Shown piece by piece: positions 41,346 through 42,392 of a DNA stretch of 42,392 nt (positions are counted from its first letter, which is position 1; each line of letters starts with the position of its first letter). The stretch lies in the IMG/VR virus record IMGVR_UViG_3300030580_000022, positions 1 through 42,392 of that record; one strand, given 5' to 3'. The notes under the pieces are model-generated. The model was not told where the DNA came from, did no database searches, and saw nothing but the letters and a program-made list of their open reading frames with translations. The translations under genes and the position numbers were made by a program. The stretch is from a virus.

Positions 41346-41420
41346 ATGCAAAGCCCGAAAGTTATCCTGATCAAGAAAAAGCGTACGTTCATTCTGGCTC
41401 AAGCAAAGCCGTATCTTTGA
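41346..41420 (+). CDS. 24-residue basic peptide upstream of an MFS transporter
   Basis: Strong RBS GGAG 8 bases before the ATG. The product begins MQSPKVILIKKKR and ends AKPYL: six Lys/Arg, no acidic residues, no Cys. It has no recognised family. The ORF is followed by several hairpins and an MFS transporter gene in the same direction. Two readings are possible: a leader peptide regulating the transporter by ribosome stalling, or a precursor/peptide product exported by the transporter. The second is not supported by any visible modification gene in this window. Confidence 0.55.
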   Translation: MQSPKVILIKKKRTFILAQAKPYL

Positions 41421-41436
41421 TTAGGTACATGCTCAA

Positions 41437-41619
41437 CGACTAAAGTCTTTGATTAGTCGGGGGACGCTGGAGCGTAAGAATTAGTGCTCCAGCGTGTCTC
41501 TACAAAACAGAGAGACGTCTGTAATACATTTTCCTAAGAATCGAGTAATATATTTCTCAAAAGCACCTGTGACCTTCTGCCGAACACCATGAGGCGAAAT
41601 CGAGAGGATTGGGTGCTTT
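41437..41619 (+). promoter_or_regulatory. Run of hairpins between peptide and transporter
   Basis: CGACTAA/TTAGTCG (41437-41443, 41453-41459); ACGCTGGAGC/GCTCCAGCGT (41464-41473, 41486-41495); GTCTCT/AGAGAC (41496-41501, 41511-41516); AAAGCACC/GGTGCTTT (41560-41567, 41612-41619). TCTTTGATTAG is also directly repeated at 41414 and 41447. The 225-nt leader with alternative stems is what an attenuation mechanism would look like; a partial terminator after the peptide gene is the alternative. Confidence 0.5.
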
Positions 41620-41644
41620 AAAACCGTGAAATGCGGGGTCCAAA

Positions 41645-42392
41645 GTGAAGTTTTCAAAAATACTATTCACGGTAAATAGTTCGGGGATGCTTGTATGTAT
41701 ATTCGAGTCTATCATCGGATTTTCGTTTATCGCATTTGCAAGTGAATCTCTGAATAGCTCAAATGGTAGCAATCTGCTGCTGATTTTCTTCTGGGCATCA
41801 TTGTTCCTATTTGAGCTTCCCACCGGTTATATCGTCGATCGATTGGGTGCCAAACTTTCAATCTTGCTTTCCCTTGCTCTGCGGGCAATTTCTTTTCTGA
41901 TCTATTATAAGAGCGACGGTGGTTTGGTTTATTTGATAATTGCAAGTGTATTATCTGGTTTCGCGGTTACAGTAATGAGCGGATTGTTCTCCGCGCAGGT
42001 TATCAATTGGGCAAAGGATGAGCGCGCGGAAGTTGATGGGAAGGGAATGACAAAGTCGGGTATGCTGGTAAGAGGATCTTCTGCAATATTAGGTTCTCTG
42101 ATTGGCTTCGAGATTGTTAAAAAGTTTAATATAAATTTCGTCTGGCCCATATCCATAGCTATCGTCGTTATTGCAATGGTTCACATACTGTTCCTATGGA
42201 AAAATGTAAAATCAAAAGAGACGACTGATATAAAAAGCCATTATAAGTCTAGCCTTAAACATATCCGTACTCAGCGGATATGGGGGAGCGTGACAAAAAT
42301 CTCGACGATGAGGGGAATCCAGGTCGCAGTAGTAACCAACAGTACGGTCTACCTAGTTCCCGGATTAGCCAAAACACCCGATAAACTCCTGT
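41645..42392 (+). CDS. MFS transporter, partial at window end
   Basis: Open to the window end, 249 residues seen. GTG 41645 is the first start after an in-frame stop and has GGGG 7 bases upstream. At least six membrane helices: about 12-33, 43-58, 74-90, 95-118, 142-162, 167-188. The A-motif-like loop ELPTGYIVDRLGAKLSI (58-74) identifies a major facilitator. Low GC unlike the phage genes; recent acquisition or a different source is likely. The exported substrate cannot be inferred. Confidence 0.8.
   Translation, partial: MKFSKILFTVNSSGMLVCIFESIIGFSFIAFASESLNSSNGSNLLLIFFWASLFLFELPTGYIVDRLGAKLSILLSLALRAISFLIYYKSDGGLVYLIIASVLSGFAVTVMSGLFSAQVINWAKDERAEVDGKGMTKSGMLVRGSSAILGSLIGFEIVKKFNINFVWPISIAIVVIAMVHILFLWKNVKSKETTDIKSHYKSSLKHIRTQRIWGSVTKISTMRGIQVAVVTNSTVYLVPGLAKTPDKLL

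Noticed and set aside
41346-41420. Microcin C-type precursor
   Set aside because: The peptide is longer, does not end in Asn, and no MccB-like adenylating enzyme is visible; the MFS neighbour alone is not enough.

Overview
The window is a high-GC (about 60 % by eye) betaproteobacterial chromosome segment, most likely Burkholderia, Paraburkholderia or a close relative. Most of it (about 3.7 to 41.1 kb) is one lambdoid siphovirus prophage with an HK97-type head and a lambda-type tail. This assignment rests on protein family patterns and gene order; no database search was possible.

Layout. 1-3490: remnant of an older element at the 3' side of a tRNA-Arg(CCT) gene. It holds a gene of unknown function behind four 23-bp tandem repeats, a fragment of a Pro/Gln-rich gene, and a P4-type integrase whose 3' end has been replaced. 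3785-10112: second tyrosine recombinase, then leftward genes: a four-helix membrane protein, a small HTH protein (excisionase candidate), a ParB-like protein, small proteins including two single-pass membrane peptides, a membrane protein and an XRE repressor. 10113-10230: lysis/lysogeny switch with repeated operator-like sequences. 10231-15411: rightward early genes (Cro-like HTH, CII-like, primase/helicase) ending in a lambdoid Q-type antiterminator with four zinc CxxC motifs. 15521-16756: lower-GC cargo unit encoding a RelA/SpoT-type nucleotidyltransferase, closed by its own terminator. 16770-37942: late operon: HNH, TerS, TerL, portal, ClpP-like protease, capsid, connectors, tail tube, G and G-T chaperones joined by a -1 frameshift at A AAA AAC, tape measure, M-, L-, K-, I-, J-like tail tip genes, and an S74 fibre lying between M and L. 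38026-39630: lysis genes (holin-like proteins, GH104 endolysin, Rz/Rz1). 39745-41112: leftward small gene and a Dam-like adenine methylase. 41113-42392: AT-rich segment with a 24-residue basic peptide ORF behind a good ribosome binding site, a run of hairpins, and a partial MFS transporter.

How it fits together. The repressor region keeps the left operon on and the right operon off. Q should carry transcription through several intrinsic terminators inside the late operon (after the RelA/SpoT cargo, before the capsid, before the tail tube, and after the reverse-oriented HNH cargo). The tail region looks damaged: L is fused out of frame to the back half of K, which has lost its NlpC/P60 cysteine, so the prophage is probably unable to make normal tails.

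Most unusual signals: (1) an 11-bp palindrome AAAGTNACTTT present seven times exactly and three more times with one mismatch, scattered across the prophage at 2 to 6 kb spacing, in different reading frames and in intergenic DNA, and not seen in the flanks; (2) the peptide-hairpins-MFS unit at the right edge; (3) the self-contained RelA/SpoT cargo gene with no separate antitoxin.
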